Part shown: one piece after another, positions 17,773 to 26,493 of the stretch
Layout of the letters: every line of letters starts with the position of its first letter
Numbering within the stretch: position 1 is the first letter of the stretch
NCBI RefSeq assembly: GCF_000317045.1
Contig: NC_019703.1
Coordinates: 546,501 to 610,500, forward strand
Direction of reading: 5' to 3'
From: Geitlerinema sp. PCC 7407
Lineage (GTDB): Bacteria > Cyanobacteriota > Cyanobacteriia > PCC-7407
DNA: 64,000 bases
Made by a program: the position numbers and the translations under genes
Notes under the pieces: model-generated
What the model was told of the DNA's origin: nothing
Databases searched by the model: none
What the model saw: the letters and a program-made list of their open reading frames with translations, nothing else

Positions 17773-19509
17773 ATGGCTCACCCGATATATCTAAACGTTA
17801 TTTCGCTGCTCGGCATGTTTGGCCTGTGCGCGATCGCCTGGCTGTTCTCCGAGAATCGACGCATCGTCCCCTGGCGCATTATCTTTTGGGGAATTGGCCT
17901 CCAGCTCCTCCTGGGCCTGCTTGTCTTCTGGTTCCCGCCCACCAAATTCGCCCTCGAAGCCTTTAGTCGGCTGCTAGATGGCGTCTTCGTGGCGGCGGAT
18001 GTGGGGGCGCGCTTCGTCTTTGGCCCGGCCCTGATTCCGCCCATTGGCCAGGCGCCCACTCCCGGTATTGGGACTATCTTTGCCTTTCGGGTGCTGCCGA
18101 CGGTGGTCTTCTTTGCTGGCCTGATGGCCCTGCTCTACAACATTGGCGTGATCCAGCCCGTCGTGAACTTCTTTGCGAAGCTGTTCTACGCAGTGATGCG
18201 CCTGAGCGGCGCAGAGGCCCTCAGCGGCGCTGCGAATATCTTCGTAGGCATCGAGGCCGCCATCGTCGTCAAGCCCTTCTTGGCCAAAATGACCCGCAGC
18301 GAGCTCTGCGCGATCTTGGCTTGCTGCTTTGGGACGGCGGCTTCTTCGACCCTGGCCATCTATGTGCGGGCTCTCCAGGACGTCTTCCCCAATATCTTGG
18401 TGCACCTGGTCTCGGCGTCCATCATCGCGATTCCAGCCTGCTTTGTCTTGTCCAAAATCTTGGTGCCGGAGACGGAGATTCCCCTGACGGCGGGCGGCAT
18501 TCCCCAGGAAGAGAAGCCCAATAAAGGCCTCAAAACTCGTCCGGGCTTCGATGAAGAAAAGCAGTTTGCAGATGGCCACGAAGAGTTTGCCACTGAGGGC
18601 GCGCCCCAAGAAACGGTGGGCGGGGAGCCTATCGAGCGGGTGAGCCCCGTGGACGCGGCGATCGTCGGCGCCATTGACGGTCTCCGGATGGCGGTGACCA
18701 TTGGCGCTGTGCTGATTTTGATCCTGGGTCTGGTGTCCCTGATCGACCAGATTTTCGCAGCCTTGGCGGGCCTGCAAAACTCCTCCTACGCGTTCTTGCA
18801 GCCGGTGGGCCAGGTGTTCCAGGTGGTGACCCTCGACAATATTTTGGGGGTGATGTTTTATCCCTTTACGCTGCTGACCGGGGTGCCCTACGACGAGTCC
18901 TGGCAGGCGTCGATCTTGATTGGTAGCCGCTTGCTCAAGACCGCGATTCCGCCCTATCAGCAGCTTGGCCAGCTGGCAGCGGCGGGCGCACTGAGCGATC
19001 GCACGGTGCTGATTGTCAGCTACGCGCTGTCGGGATTTGCCCACATGGCGTCGGTGGGGATCTTTGTCGGCGGGACGATCGCCCTGATTCCCTCGCGGCG
19101 CAAAGATATCTCTGAGCTCGGCTGGAAAGCGCTATTTATCGGGACTCTGGCGACGCTGATGATCGGCTGCGTGGCCGGGATCTTCGATAACGGAGACCCC
19201 AGCATCCTGGGGCGTGGCTCGCAGCCAGTGCCTGCCCAGACGGCCCCAGCCGCGCCCGCGACTTCGCCGTTTCCTGGTGCCCCCTCCGTGACGCCCGCAG
19301 CGCCCGGCAGTCCGGCTGCTCCGGCGATGCCAGGGACTCCCCCAACCGGCGCGACGCCCAGCCCAGCCCCGGCTGCGCCAGAGTCACCGGCTGCGTCACC
19401 GTCCCCGGCTCCTGGTTCTCCGGCGGCTTCGCCCTCGCCAGAGGCCTCAGCCTCTCCGGTCGCGCCGCCAGCCGCATCGCCCTCACCGACTGCTTCGCCG
19501 TCGCCCTAG
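17773..19509 (+). CDS. Concentrative nucleoside transporter (NupC/CNT family)
   Basis: A 578-residue membrane protein of the NupC/CNT family, which imports nucleosides with Na+ or H+. About ten hydrophobic segments are visible between residues 1 and 475. Family-like signatures include the gating region VGIEAAIVVKPFLAKMTRSEL (about 160-180) and YALSGFAHMASVGIFVGG near 410-430. A soluble insert of roughly 60 residues lies around 235-295. The last ~100 residues are a Pro/Ala/Ser low-complexity tail, unusual for the family and probably disordered. ATG 17773 is preferred to the TTG at 17758. Substrate range cannot be read; salvage of nucleosides is inferred. Confidence 0.88.
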   Translation: MAHPIYLNVISLLGMFGLCAIAWLFSENRRIVPWRIIFWGIGLQLLLGLLVFWFPPTKFALEAFSRLLDGVFVAADVGARFVFGPALIPPIGQAPTPGIGTIFAFRVLPTVVFFAGLMALLYNIGVIQPVVNFFAKLFYAVMRLSGAEALSGAANIFVGIEAAIVVKPFLAKMTRSELCAILACCFGTAASSTLAIYVRALQDVFPNILVHLVSASIIAIPACFVLSKILVPETEIPLTAGGIPQEEKPNKGLKTRPGFDEEKQFADGHEEFATEGAPQETVGGEPIERVSPVDAAIVGAIDGLRMAVTIGAVLILILGLVSLIDQIFAALAGLQNSSYAFLQPVGQVFQVVTLDNILGVMFYPFTLLTGVPYDESWQASILIGSRLLKTAIPPYQQLGQLAAAGALSDRTVLIVSYALSGFAHMASVGIFVGGTIALIPSRRKDISELGWKALFIGTLATLMIGCVAGIFDNGDPSILGRGSQPVPAQTAPAAPATSPFPGAPSVTPAAPGSPAAPAMPGTPPTGATPSPAPAAPESPAASPSPAPGSPAASPSPEASASPVAPPAASPSPTASPSP

Positions 19510-19551
19510 GCCTAGCGACTCTGGGCGAGGCGCTTTGCCGCGCTGACGCAA

Positions 19552-19585
19552 AAATCAGCGGGAGAGTCGACTCTCCCGCTGATTT
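19552..19585. terminator. 34-bp perfect palindrome between convergent genes
   Basis: A perfect palindrome centred at 19568/19569 (arms of up to 17 nt, core GGGAGAGTCGACTCTCCC) lies between the convergent transporter and Nif11 genes. A-run on the left and T-run on the right make it a bidirectional terminator. Confidence 0.8.
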
Positions 19586-19621
19586 CGAATGTTTGGGCGA
19601 TCGCCCCCTTGGTTGTCTGCT

Positions 19622-19870
19622 TCAGACCTTGCTCCAAAGCCAGCTAGCGTCGCTGCGGAGCCACTTCCAAACGCCGGTGTGGCGTCGGGTTTGGACCCCT
19701 TCGCTCAGCTCGCCGATGACTTCCTTGAGCTCTCCGATGCTGAAGGTGTAGCCCATCTCGTCGGCGATCGCCAAAAAGGCTTCGCCGTCTTCAACGCCCT
19801 GAAAACGATGACGTAGGGTTTCATCTTGGGCGATCGCTTCCAAAAAATCACTGGCGCGCTCTTTTGACAT
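19622..19870 (-). CDS. Orphan Nif11-domain small protein
   Basis: An 82-residue protein whose first ~55 residues match the Nif11 pattern (helix FLEAIAQDETLRHRF, then AFLAIADEMGYTFSIGELKE). Nif11 domains often serve as leader peptides of ribosomal peptide natural products. Here the C-terminal part is short and Trp-rich (three Trp near the end, WLWSKV terminus) with no Gly-Gly cleavage site and no modification enzyme nearby. It is therefore more likely a stand-alone Nif11 protein of unknown role than a natural-product precursor. ATG 19870 (MSKERAS) is chosen over the upstream start. A 9-bp inverted repeat GCTCTAGTA/TACTAGAGC (19997-20028) lies upstream, possibly in its control region. Confidence 0.75.
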   Translation of the reverse strand: MSKERASDFLEAIAQDETLRHRFQGVEDGEAFLAIADEMGYTFSIGELKEVIGELSEGVQTRRHTGVWKWLRSDASWLWSKV

Positions 19871-20073
19871 TGTTCCTTGCTCCTTGGGAAACACAGAGTG
19901 AGTAGATTGACCTGCCTGGTTCGCCGTCGTGACTCGGTGAGAATGAGCGTGGTTTGGCTGCCAAGATCAGGAGACTTTTAAGCTCGGAAACACGCGGCTC
20001 TAGTACTAGATTGCCCAACTACTAGAGCCCAACTATCTAGGTTGCCCAATTGAGGAAAACCTTTCACCACGCT

Positions 20074-21120
20074 TTAGATAGGTTTTGGCGAGGGATCAAG
20101 CGATGAATGGGCCGTTTGGAGCGCCAGGTGAAAAATGCCGTCGCCCTGATGCACCAAGGGATTGCGGGTGCAGCCGATGACGATGCCGTCCCAGGGCGAT
20201 CGCACGGTGACCGGGCTGTCCCCGAAGGCGTCGGCGATGTAGCCCAGCACCTGCTGGCGCTGGACGCACTGGCCGAGCTTGACCTGGCGGTGCAGGATGC
20301 CGCTGTGGGGCGATCGCACCCAGCGCGTTTGCTGAATTTCTATCGACGGCGCCGCGGCCGGACCGGGCCAATCCGCCTGCATCTCCAGGGCCGCCATCAC
20401 CCGCAAAATGCCCGTGACTCCGGCGGCGATCGCCTCCTCATCAAATCGCAGCGCCTCGCCCCCCTCGTAGAGCAAGACCGGAATCCCCAGATTGGCGGCG
20501 GCCTGGCGCAGGGAGCCGTCCCGCACCGCTGCATGGATCATCAGGGGTGCCCCAAAGGCCTGGGCGCAGCGCCGCGTCTCGGGGTGGCTGAGGTTGGCGC
20601 GGATCTGGGGCAGGTTGACCCGGTGGTGAGAGGCGGTGTGCAGGTCGATGCCGTGGGTACACTGCTTGACCACCCGCTCCATAAATAGGCGAGCCAGCCG
20701 CGACGCCAGAGACCCCCGCACCGACCCCGGAAAGGACCGGTTGAGATCCCGGCGATCGGGCAGGTAGCGCGACTGGTCCAAAAAGCCGAACACATTCACG
20801 ATGGGGACGGCGATCAGCGTGCCCTGGAGGGTCTGGGGATCGACGCGGTTCAGGACCCGCCGGATGATTTCGACCCCGTTGAGCTCGTCGCCGTGGATGG
20901 CGGCGCTCAGCCACAGGCGCGGCCCCGGGCCGGTACCCTGAATCACCGTCACGGGCAGCGACACCAGGGCGTGGGTGGGCAGGCGGGCGATGGGAATTTC
21001 GAGGCGTCGCCGCTCGCCGGGACCAATTTTGACCGACTCAAACTCAAAGGCGATCGCCGGGGACTGCTCCCTGGCGTTGTCAGTGCTGCACGCGATCGCG
21101 CCCCTTGGGCCGTGTTGCAT
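20074..21120 (-). CDS. Succinylglutamate desuccinylase/aspartoacylase-like metallopeptidase
   Basis: A 348-residue member of the AstE/AspA group of zinc carboxypeptidase-fold enzymes. The zinc motif is HGDELNGVE (about residue 75) with the third ligand in GIDLHTA (about 158). The C-terminal ~80 residues resemble the family's beta-barrel lid. These enzymes hydrolyse N-acyl amino acids or related amide bonds. The gene overlaps the end of rimK by 41 bp, so the two are translated together with rimB upstream. I infer that it works on a product or substrate of the RimK ligase, for example removing acyl or glutamyl groups; the true substrate is unknown. Confidence 0.85.
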   Translation of the reverse strand: MQHGPRGAIACSTDNAREQSPAIAFEFESVKIGPGERRRLEIPIARLPTHALVSLPVTVIQGTGPGPRLWLSAAIHGDELNGVEIIRRVLNRVDPQTLQGTLIAVPIVNVFGFLDQSRYLPDRRDLNRSFPGSVRGSLASRLARLFMERVVKQCTHGIDLHTASHHRVNLPQIRANLSHPETRRCAQAFGAPLMIHAAVRDGSLRQAAANLGIPVLLYEGGEALRFDEEAIAAGVTGILRVMAALEMQADWPGPAAAPSIEIQQTRWVRSPHSGILHRQVKLGQCVQRQQVLGYIADAFGDSPVTVRSPWDGIVIGCTRNPLVHQGDGIFHLALQTAHSSLDPSPKPI

Positions 21121-21985
21121 TTTTCTCTAAAAACATAACAATCTTGCTGGCCACGTCCACCTGGGTGGCCTCCTCGATCCCCTCTAGGCCCGGGGATGAG
21201 TTCACCTCCATCACCACCGGCCCGTGATTCGATCGCAGCAAATCCACCCCCGCCACATTCAGCCCCATGATTTTGGCGGCCCGCACCGCCGTGCTGCGCT
21301 CCTCCGGCGTCAGCTTGATCGCCGTGGCCGTGCCGCCCCGGTGGAGATTGGACCGAAACTCTCCCGGCCCGCCCTGGCGCTTCATGGCTGCCACCACCTT
21401 GCCCCCCACCACAAAGCAGCGCAGGTCGGCCCCGTCAGCTTCTTTGATAAATTCCTGCACCAAAATATTCGCGTTGAGGCCCCGAAAAGCTTCAATCACC
21501 GACTTGGCGGCCTGGTAGGTTTCCGCCAGCACCACCCCGATGCCCTGGGTGCCTTCGAGGAGCTTGATCACCAGGGGCGCACCCCCCACGATGCCGATCA
21601 GGCCCTCGATATCCTTGGTGGAGTGGGCAAAGCCGCTGACCGGCAGGCCGATGCCTTCGCGGGCCAAGAGCTGGAGACAGCGCAGCTTGTCCCGCGATCG
21701 CGAGATCGCCTGGGACTCATTGGCGGTAAACACGTCCATCATCTCGAACTGGCGCACCACCGCCGTCCCATAAAAGGTCTGGGACGCCCCGATGCGCGGA
21801 ATCACTGCGTCAAAGCCCTCCAGCAGCTTGCCCTGGTACATGATCGACGGCTTGTGGGAGGCAATATTCATGTAGCAGCGCAAATAGTCGATGACCCGGA
21901 CGTCGTGGCCCCGTTTTTCGCACGCTTCCTTGAGACGGCGGGTGGAGTAGAGCGAAGCTTTCTGAGAGAGAATCGCGATTTTCAT
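21080..21985 (-). CDS. rimK: RimK-type alpha-L-glutamate ligase
   Basis: A 301-residue ATP-grasp ligase closely resembling Escherichia coli RimK in length and sequence (MKIAILS start, DAVIPRIG near 60, [15 protein letters not shown] near 140, [13 protein letters not shown] near 260). E. coli RimK adds glutamates to the C-terminus of ribosomal protein S6 and makes poly-alpha-glutamate. Its ATG overlaps the TGA of the retropepsin-like gene as ATGA, and its end overlaps the aspartoacylase-like gene, so all three form one tight unit. In cyanobacteria the target need not be S6; that point is inference. Confidence 0.95.
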   Translation of the reverse strand: MKIAILSQKASLYSTRRLKEACEKRGHDVRVIDYLRCYMNIASHKPSIMYQGKLLEGFDAVIPRIGASQTFYGTAVVRQFEMMDVFTANESQAISRSRDKLRCLQLLAREGIGLPVSGFAHSTKDIEGLIGIVGGAPLVIKLLEGTQGIGVVLAETYQAAKSVIEAFRGLNANILVQEFIKEADGADLRCFVVGGKVVAAMKRQGGPGEFRSNLHRGGTATAIKLTPEERSTAVRAAKIMGLNVAGVDLLRSNHGPVVMEVNSSPGLEGIEEATQVDVASKIVMFLEKNATRPKGRDRVQH

Positions 21986-22464
21986 AGAGGCTGAGAGCGG
22001 GAAGTGGGCGATCGCAACGGCAGCCGCAGGGAACTAAGCAAAAACGAGTGGCCAGGGTCCACCAAAAATCGCTGGCGAATGGCCTGACGCCCCAACAGCA
22101 TCCGAAACCCCATCACGTCTCGGTTGGTGAGAGTGATTTCGATGGGCCACTGGCAGCCCCCCAAGAGAATCGGCGTGTGAATGACCGGACGCAGCTCTGT
22201 GTGGCCGCTAGAGGTCCGCACCTGGCGCTCATCAATGACGCGGGCGGTCGCGACCACGGTCTGCTGCAGGTCGTGCTGGTAGGGGTGAATGGTGAAGCGG
22301 ACCCATTCCTGGCCGGCCTGACAAAAGCGCCGAAGGTCAAAGGCGTGGAGCGCAGAAGAGCGCGCCCCGGTGTCTACCTTGGTTTTGATGGCCGAAATGC
22401 CTAGCTCGGGCAGGGCCAGCCACTCTCTCCAGCCAATGATGGGCAGAGATTCGATTTTCTCCAT
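21982..22464 (-). CDS. RimB-like retropepsin (ATP-dependent zinc protease family)
   Basis: A 160-residue protein of the PF05618 family, once named ATP-dependent zinc protease and now seen as retropepsin-like (RimB in Pseudomonas). The aspartyl active-site motif [14 protein letters not shown] lies near residue 24, and [15 protein letters not shown] lies near 125. In Pseudomonas, RimB partners RimK by trimming glutamate chains. It is the first gene of the rimB-rimK-aspartoacylase unit, with a 4-bp overlap to rimK. ATG 22464 is preferred over an upstream start because it begins the conserved [15 protein letters not shown] region. Confidence 0.88.
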   Translation of the reverse strand: MEKIESLPIIGWREWLALPELGISAIKTKVDTGARSSALHAFDLRRFCQAGQEWVRFTIHPYQHDLQQTVVATARVIDERQVRTSSGHTELRPVIHTPILLGGCQWPIEITLTNRDVMGFRMLLGRQAIRQRFLVDPGHSFLLSSLRLPLRSPTSRSQPL

Positions 22465-22600
22465 CCCCTGTCCTCTGGCGTTCCTCCTCAGGTTTCCCGC
22501 GATCGCGCTTCGACCCACCGCACCTGGCGCTGATCGAGTGAATCACACTCGGGGAAACCTGTCTCTCTACCCTGCGAAAGGGGCGCGATCGCCCCGGAGA

Positions 22601-23797
22601 TCACGATTGGGGCAGCTGGTACTGGCCCACGATGCGCTGGGCATAGTCTGGTACGTGGTCCGCCAGCTTTTCGGGGTGGTTGCGCTGGACGTAGAGATAG
22701 TTGCGCGTGAAGTGAGAATCGATGGAGAAGCGGGCGTACTCCAGGCCCTTGGGACCGATTTTCTCGATCACGACCCCCATCAGCTGGGCGGCCCACATGG
22801 GCAGGGTGACGCCCTTTTCGTAGGCGGGGATGCTCTGCTGCACGGCGGCCCGGCGATCGCCCTTGGACATCACCGGCTGGGTCTCCAGCTGGTCCATCAC
22901 CAGATCCAGCATCTCTTGGCCGCGATCGTTGCGCACCACGATCCACTGCCAGCCAAAGGGCGCGCCCATGTAGCCCACCACCAGGTCCGCCAGGGAGTTG
23001 ACGTAGTCAAAGCAGCTCAGGCAAGAGGGGGCAAACACGTCCTTGAGCTCTTTGGTGTTGAGGCCAAAGAAGGGGACCTTCTCGATGGAGCCGTCTTCGT
23101 GCTTAAAGTGGACCCGGAAGTCCTGCATGAACTCGTAGTGGACGACGGTTTCAGGCGATCGACTGGTGGTTTCCAAGAACTTTTGCAGGCCGTCGCGGCT
23201 GACGTTGTCGACGCAGGGCGTGCCGAGGACGTAGAGCTTTTCGAGGCCGAGCTTGTCCTGGACGGCTCGCAGGGCCTGGATTTGGCAGCCCACGCCGATC
23301 ACCAGCAGCTTCTTGAGGCCGGATTGCTCGACTAGCTCCAGCACCGACAGGTTCGGAGAAAGGGTCGGCTTGTTGACGCGGGCGGCCAGGATCTCTTCGG
23401 GGGTGCGGGCGATCACCGGCTGCGGCCCAAAGCGATCGCTCTCGGTATTTTGGACGCACACCACGCCCTCAACCCAGCCCCGATTGAGCATCTCGATGGC
23501 CAGACTGCTGACGATGCCGGTCCACTGGGCTCCTTCGATGGGCTGCTGCTTGCGGGCCGCCATCATGGTCTGGTGAACGCCAAAGTAGCAGTCGTCCCAC
23601 TGCTCGAGATCGCGCGATCGCCCGTGGGCCTCGGCTTCTAGGTCCGCAATCTGCTGATTGAGAAAAGCGCAGGCTTCTTTGACATAGTGGATATAGTAGG
23701 TGTCGCACAGGCCACATTCGCTACACAGTTCTTTGGCCGGACGGCGACTAGAGGATTTTAAAGCTTTGGCTTTTTTATGAGGTTGCACCGAGGTCAT
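22601..23797 (-). CDS. bciB: Divinyl chlorophyllide a 8-vinyl reductase, F420-reductase-beta type
   Basis: A 398-residue protein of the coenzyme F420 hydrogenase/dehydrogenase beta-subunit family. It matches the cyanobacterial BciB type (slr1923-like), which reduces the 8-vinyl group of chlorophyll precursors using ferredoxin. Iron-sulfur ligands are visible in CSECGLC (about residue 26), GTPCVDN (about 200) and CLSC (about 265), with FAD-binding segments between them. The related 7-hydroxymethyl chlorophyll reductase shares this fold, so the exact reaction rests on resemblance. An in-frame start at 23836 would add 13 residues. It lies 136 bp upstream of rimB on the same strand. Confidence 0.88.
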   Translation of the reverse strand: MTSVQPHKKAKALKSSSRRPAKELCSECGLCDTYYIHYVKEACAFLNQQIADLEAEAHGRSRDLEQWDDCYFGVHQTMMAARKQQPIEGAQWTGIVSSLAIEMLNRGWVEGVVCVQNTESDRFGPQPVIARTPEEILAARVNKPTLSPNLSVLELVEQSGLKKLLVIGVGCQIQALRAVQDKLGLEKLYVLGTPCVDNVSRDGLQKFLETTSRSPETVVHYEFMQDFRVHFKHEDGSIEKVPFFGLNTKELKDVFAPSCLSCFDYVNSLADLVVGYMGAPFGWQWIVVRNDRGQEMLDLVMDQLETQPVMSKGDRRAAVQQSIPAYEKGVTLPMWAAQLMGVVIEKIGPKGLEYARFSIDSHFTRNYLYVQRNHPEKLADHVPDYAQRIVGQYQLPQS

Positions 23798-23891
23798 GGG
23801 CTTGCGGGTGTGATGAGGTTGCCACTGTTTGATCACGATACCGCACGGCCTTGCCCTATGGTATTTCCCAATTCATAGGAGGGATGCTGCG

Positions 23892-24581
23892 ATGGCAAAT
23901 CAACGCGTGGTCGTCATTACGGGGGTAAGTCGGGGCCTGGGGCGAGCGATGACGGAGGAGTTTGTTTTGGCGGGGCACCAGGTGCTGGGCTGCGTCCAGA
24001 CGCCGGAGGCGGCGGCGGAGCTGCAAGCGCGCTTTGGGGCGCCCCATGACTTTGCGGTGGTGGATGTGACGGAAGAAGATCAGGTCCAGGCCTGGGCCGA
24101 GCGGGCGATCGCCCAGTACGGTCCCCCGGATTTGCTGCTGAATAATGCGGGCGTGATCAACCACCTGGCGCCCCTGTGGGAGGTGCCCAGCGAAGAATTT
24201 AATCGAGTGATCGACGTCAATATCAAGGGCGTGGCCAACGTGATCCGCCACTTTTTGCCCGCTATGGCCGATCGCAACAGCGGCGTGATCGTCAACTTCA
24301 GCTCGGGCTGGGGCCGGTCGACCTCGCCGGAGGTGGCCCCCTACTGCGCCAGCAAGTGGGCCATCGAGGGTCTCACCCAGTCCCTGGCTCAGGAGCTGCC
24401 CCTGGGCATGGCGGCGATCGCCCTCAACCCCGGCATCATCCACACCGACATGCTGGAAATCTGCTTTGGCCCAGCGGCAGCCTCCTACACCCCCCTCAAA
24501 GTCTGGGGCCGCCGCGCCGTGGCTTTTTTGCTCAAGCTCAGCGCCCGCGACAATGGCGCGGCCCTGACGGTGCCCGCCTAG
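23892..24581 (+). CDS. Short-chain dehydrogenase/reductase
   Basis: A 229-residue classical SDR. TGVSRGLGRA near residue 10 is the NAD(P)-binding loop, LLNNAG near 85 and the YCASK catalytic Tyr/Lys near 152 complete the active site. An Arg/Ser-type pattern after the glycine loop suggests NADP preference, but this is weak. ATG 23892 has an AGGAGGG ribosome-binding site about 9 nt upstream, so the ORF extension to 23829 is rejected. It is divergent from bciB. Substrate unknown. Confidence 0.9.
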   Translation: MANQRVVVITGVSRGLGRAMTEEFVLAGHQVLGCVQTPEAAAELQARFGAPHDFAVVDVTEEDQVQAWAERAIAQYGPPDLLLNNAGVINHLAPLWEVPSEEFNRVIDVNIKGVANVIRHFLPAMADRNSGVIVNFSSGWGRSTSPEVAPYCASKWAIEGLTQSLAQELPLGMAAIALNPGIIHTDMLEICFGPAAASYTPLKVWGRRAVAFLLKLSARDNGAALTVPA

Positions 24582-24664
24582 CTGCGAAAACTCCTAGACC
24601 GGGAGGGCGAACCCGAAGCAATCCTCGTACAATACTGGGCACGGACTGTCGCAGATGTTGATCC

Positions 24665-26491
24665 ATGCCCATGACCGTTTCCCTCCGCCGCTGGTGGCGT
24701 CGCTGGTTGGCGATCGCCTGCTGCGGGCTGATGGCGATCGCCCTTCCCGCCTGTAGCCTCGAAAACTTCAAAAACCAAGACACGGCCCAGGTGCCGCAGG
24801 TGGTGGGCATCACCACCACCGAGCCCAAAACCTTTAACTACGTCCTCAGCCAGCAGTCGCCCAACGTCTTCGGCTTTCTCTACGAAGGGCTGATCACCGA
24901 AGACGCCCAGGGCGCCATCGTGCCGGCCCAAGCCGAGTCCTGGGAGGTCTCCGACGACAATCTGCGCATCCGGTTTCGGCTCCGGGAGGGGCTCAAGTGG
25001 TCCGACGGCGAACCCCTGACCGCCGATGACGTTGTCTTCACCTACGATCAGGTCTACCTCAACCCCGACATCCCCACCGATGCCCGGGACGTGCTGCGCA
25101 TCGGCGTCAGCGGCCAGCTCCCCAGCGTCCGCAAAATCAGCGATCGCGAAGTGGAGTTCACCACCCCCGAGCCCTTTGCGCCCTTCCTGCGCATCACCGG
25201 CTTCCCCATCCTGCCCCAGCACTCCCTCGAGCCCCTGGTTACCCAAAAAGAACCCGACGGCCGCCCCAAATTCGTCACGGCCCTGGGCATCGACACCCCG
25301 CCCCAAGACATCATCGTCAACGGTCCGTACACCATCGAGCGCTACATCACCAACCAGCGCGTGGTCTTTCGCCGCAACCCCCACTACTGGCAGCGCGACG
25401 ATCAGGGAAACCCGCTGCCCTCCATTGAGCGCTTTGTCTGGCAGATCGTCGAATCCCCCGAAACGGGCCTGCTCCAGTTCCGGGCCGGCGGCCTGGATCT
25501 GCTCAATATCGGCGTCGCCTCCTTTGCCCTGCTCAAGCAGGAAGAAAAGCGCAGCAACTTCACCATCTACAATGGCGGCCCCGACTCCGGCACCACCTTC
25601 ATTTCCTTCAACCTGAACAAGGGCAGCCGCAACGGCAAACCTCTGATCGACCCCATCAAGTCCCGCTGGTTCAACACGGTGGAATTTCGTCAGGCGGTGG
25701 CCTACGCCATCGATCGCGAAAAGATGATCAACAACACCCTGCGCGGCTTGGGACAGCCCCAGGATTCGCCCATCTCGGTCCAGAGCCCCTACTATCTCTC
25801 CCGCCAGGAGGGCCTCAAGGTCTACGACCACAACCCCGAGAAGGCGCGGCAGCTGCTCCAGTCGGTGGGCTTCCGCTATGACGCGGCCAATCAGCTGCTC
25901 GATCAGGACGGCAACCGGGTGCGCTTTACGCTGCTGGCGCCGACCGGCGGCCGCCTCGGTGACTCCATCGGCTCCCAGATTCGCCAAGATCTCGGCAAGA
26001 TCGGCATGCAGGTGGACTTCCAGCCCATCGACTTCGGCACGCTGGTGGAAAAAATCACCAATTCTTTGGACTGGGAGTGCCACTTCCTGGCCTTTACCGG
26101 CGGCGTCGAGCCCAACAACGGCTTCAATATCTGGTCGCCGGACGGAGGCCTCCATAGCTTCAACCAAAAGCCGCTGCCGGGACAGCCGCCGGTCGAAGGG
26201 CGGGAGGTCTACGACTGGGAGGCCCGCATTGGAGAGCTCTATATCCAGGGGGCTCGGGAGCTCGATGAGGCGAAGCGCAAGGCAATCTATGCCGAAACCC
26301 AGCAGCTAGCCCAGGAGTACCTGCCCTACATCCACTTGGTGAATGGCTACGCCCTGGCGGCGGTGAAAAATCGCTTGCAGAATGTCGAGATGTCGCCGCT
26401 GCAGAGCAGCGTGTACCAGATCCTGTGGAATGCACCGCTGCTGCGGCTGGTGGAGCAGTCGGCGCTGAAGGCGGAGCTGCGAGCGGAGTAG
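24665..26491 (+). CDS. Peptide-type ABC transporter substrate-binding lipoprotein 1
   Basis: A 608-residue family 5 extracellular solute-binding protein (DppA/OppA type). The N-terminus has an Arg-rich start, a hydrophobic core and the lipobox LPAC at about residue 30, so it is an outer-face lipoprotein. Conserved family segments include FLYEGL, LKWSDGEPLTADDVVFTYD and FRQAVAYAIDREKMI. It precedes a paralog by only 2 nt. No permease or ATPase genes lie nearby, so the pair probably feeds a transporter encoded elsewhere. Substrate unknown: peptides, nickel complexes or others are possible. Confidence 0.92.
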   Translation: MPMTVSLRRWWRRWLAIACCGLMAIALPACSLENFKNQDTAQVPQVVGITTTEPKTFNYVLSQQSPNVFGFLYEGLITEDAQGAIVPAQAESWEVSDDNLRIRFRLREGLKWSDGEPLTADDVVFTYDQVYLNPDIPTDARDVLRIGVSGQLPSVRKISDREVEFTTPEPFAPFLRITGFPILPQHSLEPLVTQKEPDGRPKFVTALGIDTPPQDIIVNGPYTIERYITNQRVVFRRNPHYWQRDDQGNPLPSIERFVWQIVESPETGLLQFRAGGLDLLNIGVASFALLKQEEKRSNFTIYNGGPDSGTTFISFNLNKGSRNGKPLIDPIKSRWFNTVEFRQAVAYAIDREKMINNTLRGLGQPQDSPISVQSPYYLSRQEGLKVYDHNPEKARQLLQSVGFRYDAANQLLDQDGNRVRFTLLAPTGGRLGDSIGSQIRQDLGKIGMQVDFQPIDFGTLVEKITNSLDWECHFLAFTGGVEPNNGFNIWSPDGGLHSFNQKPLPGQPPVEGREVYDWEARIGELYIQGARELDEAKRKAIYAETQQLAQEYLPYIHLVNGYALAAVKNRLQNVEMSPLQSSVYQILWNAPLLRLVEQSALKAELRAE

Positions 26492-26493
26492 CG

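Noticed and set aside
19622-19870. Reading the Nif11 gene as a natural-product precursor
   Set aside because: No Gly-Gly leader cleavage site, no Cys/Ser/Thr-rich core and no modification enzymes in the window.
24578-26167. 529-residue minus-strand ORF rich in Gly/Val/Asp
   Set aside because: It is antisense to the first substrate-binding lipoprotein; no motif or signal.
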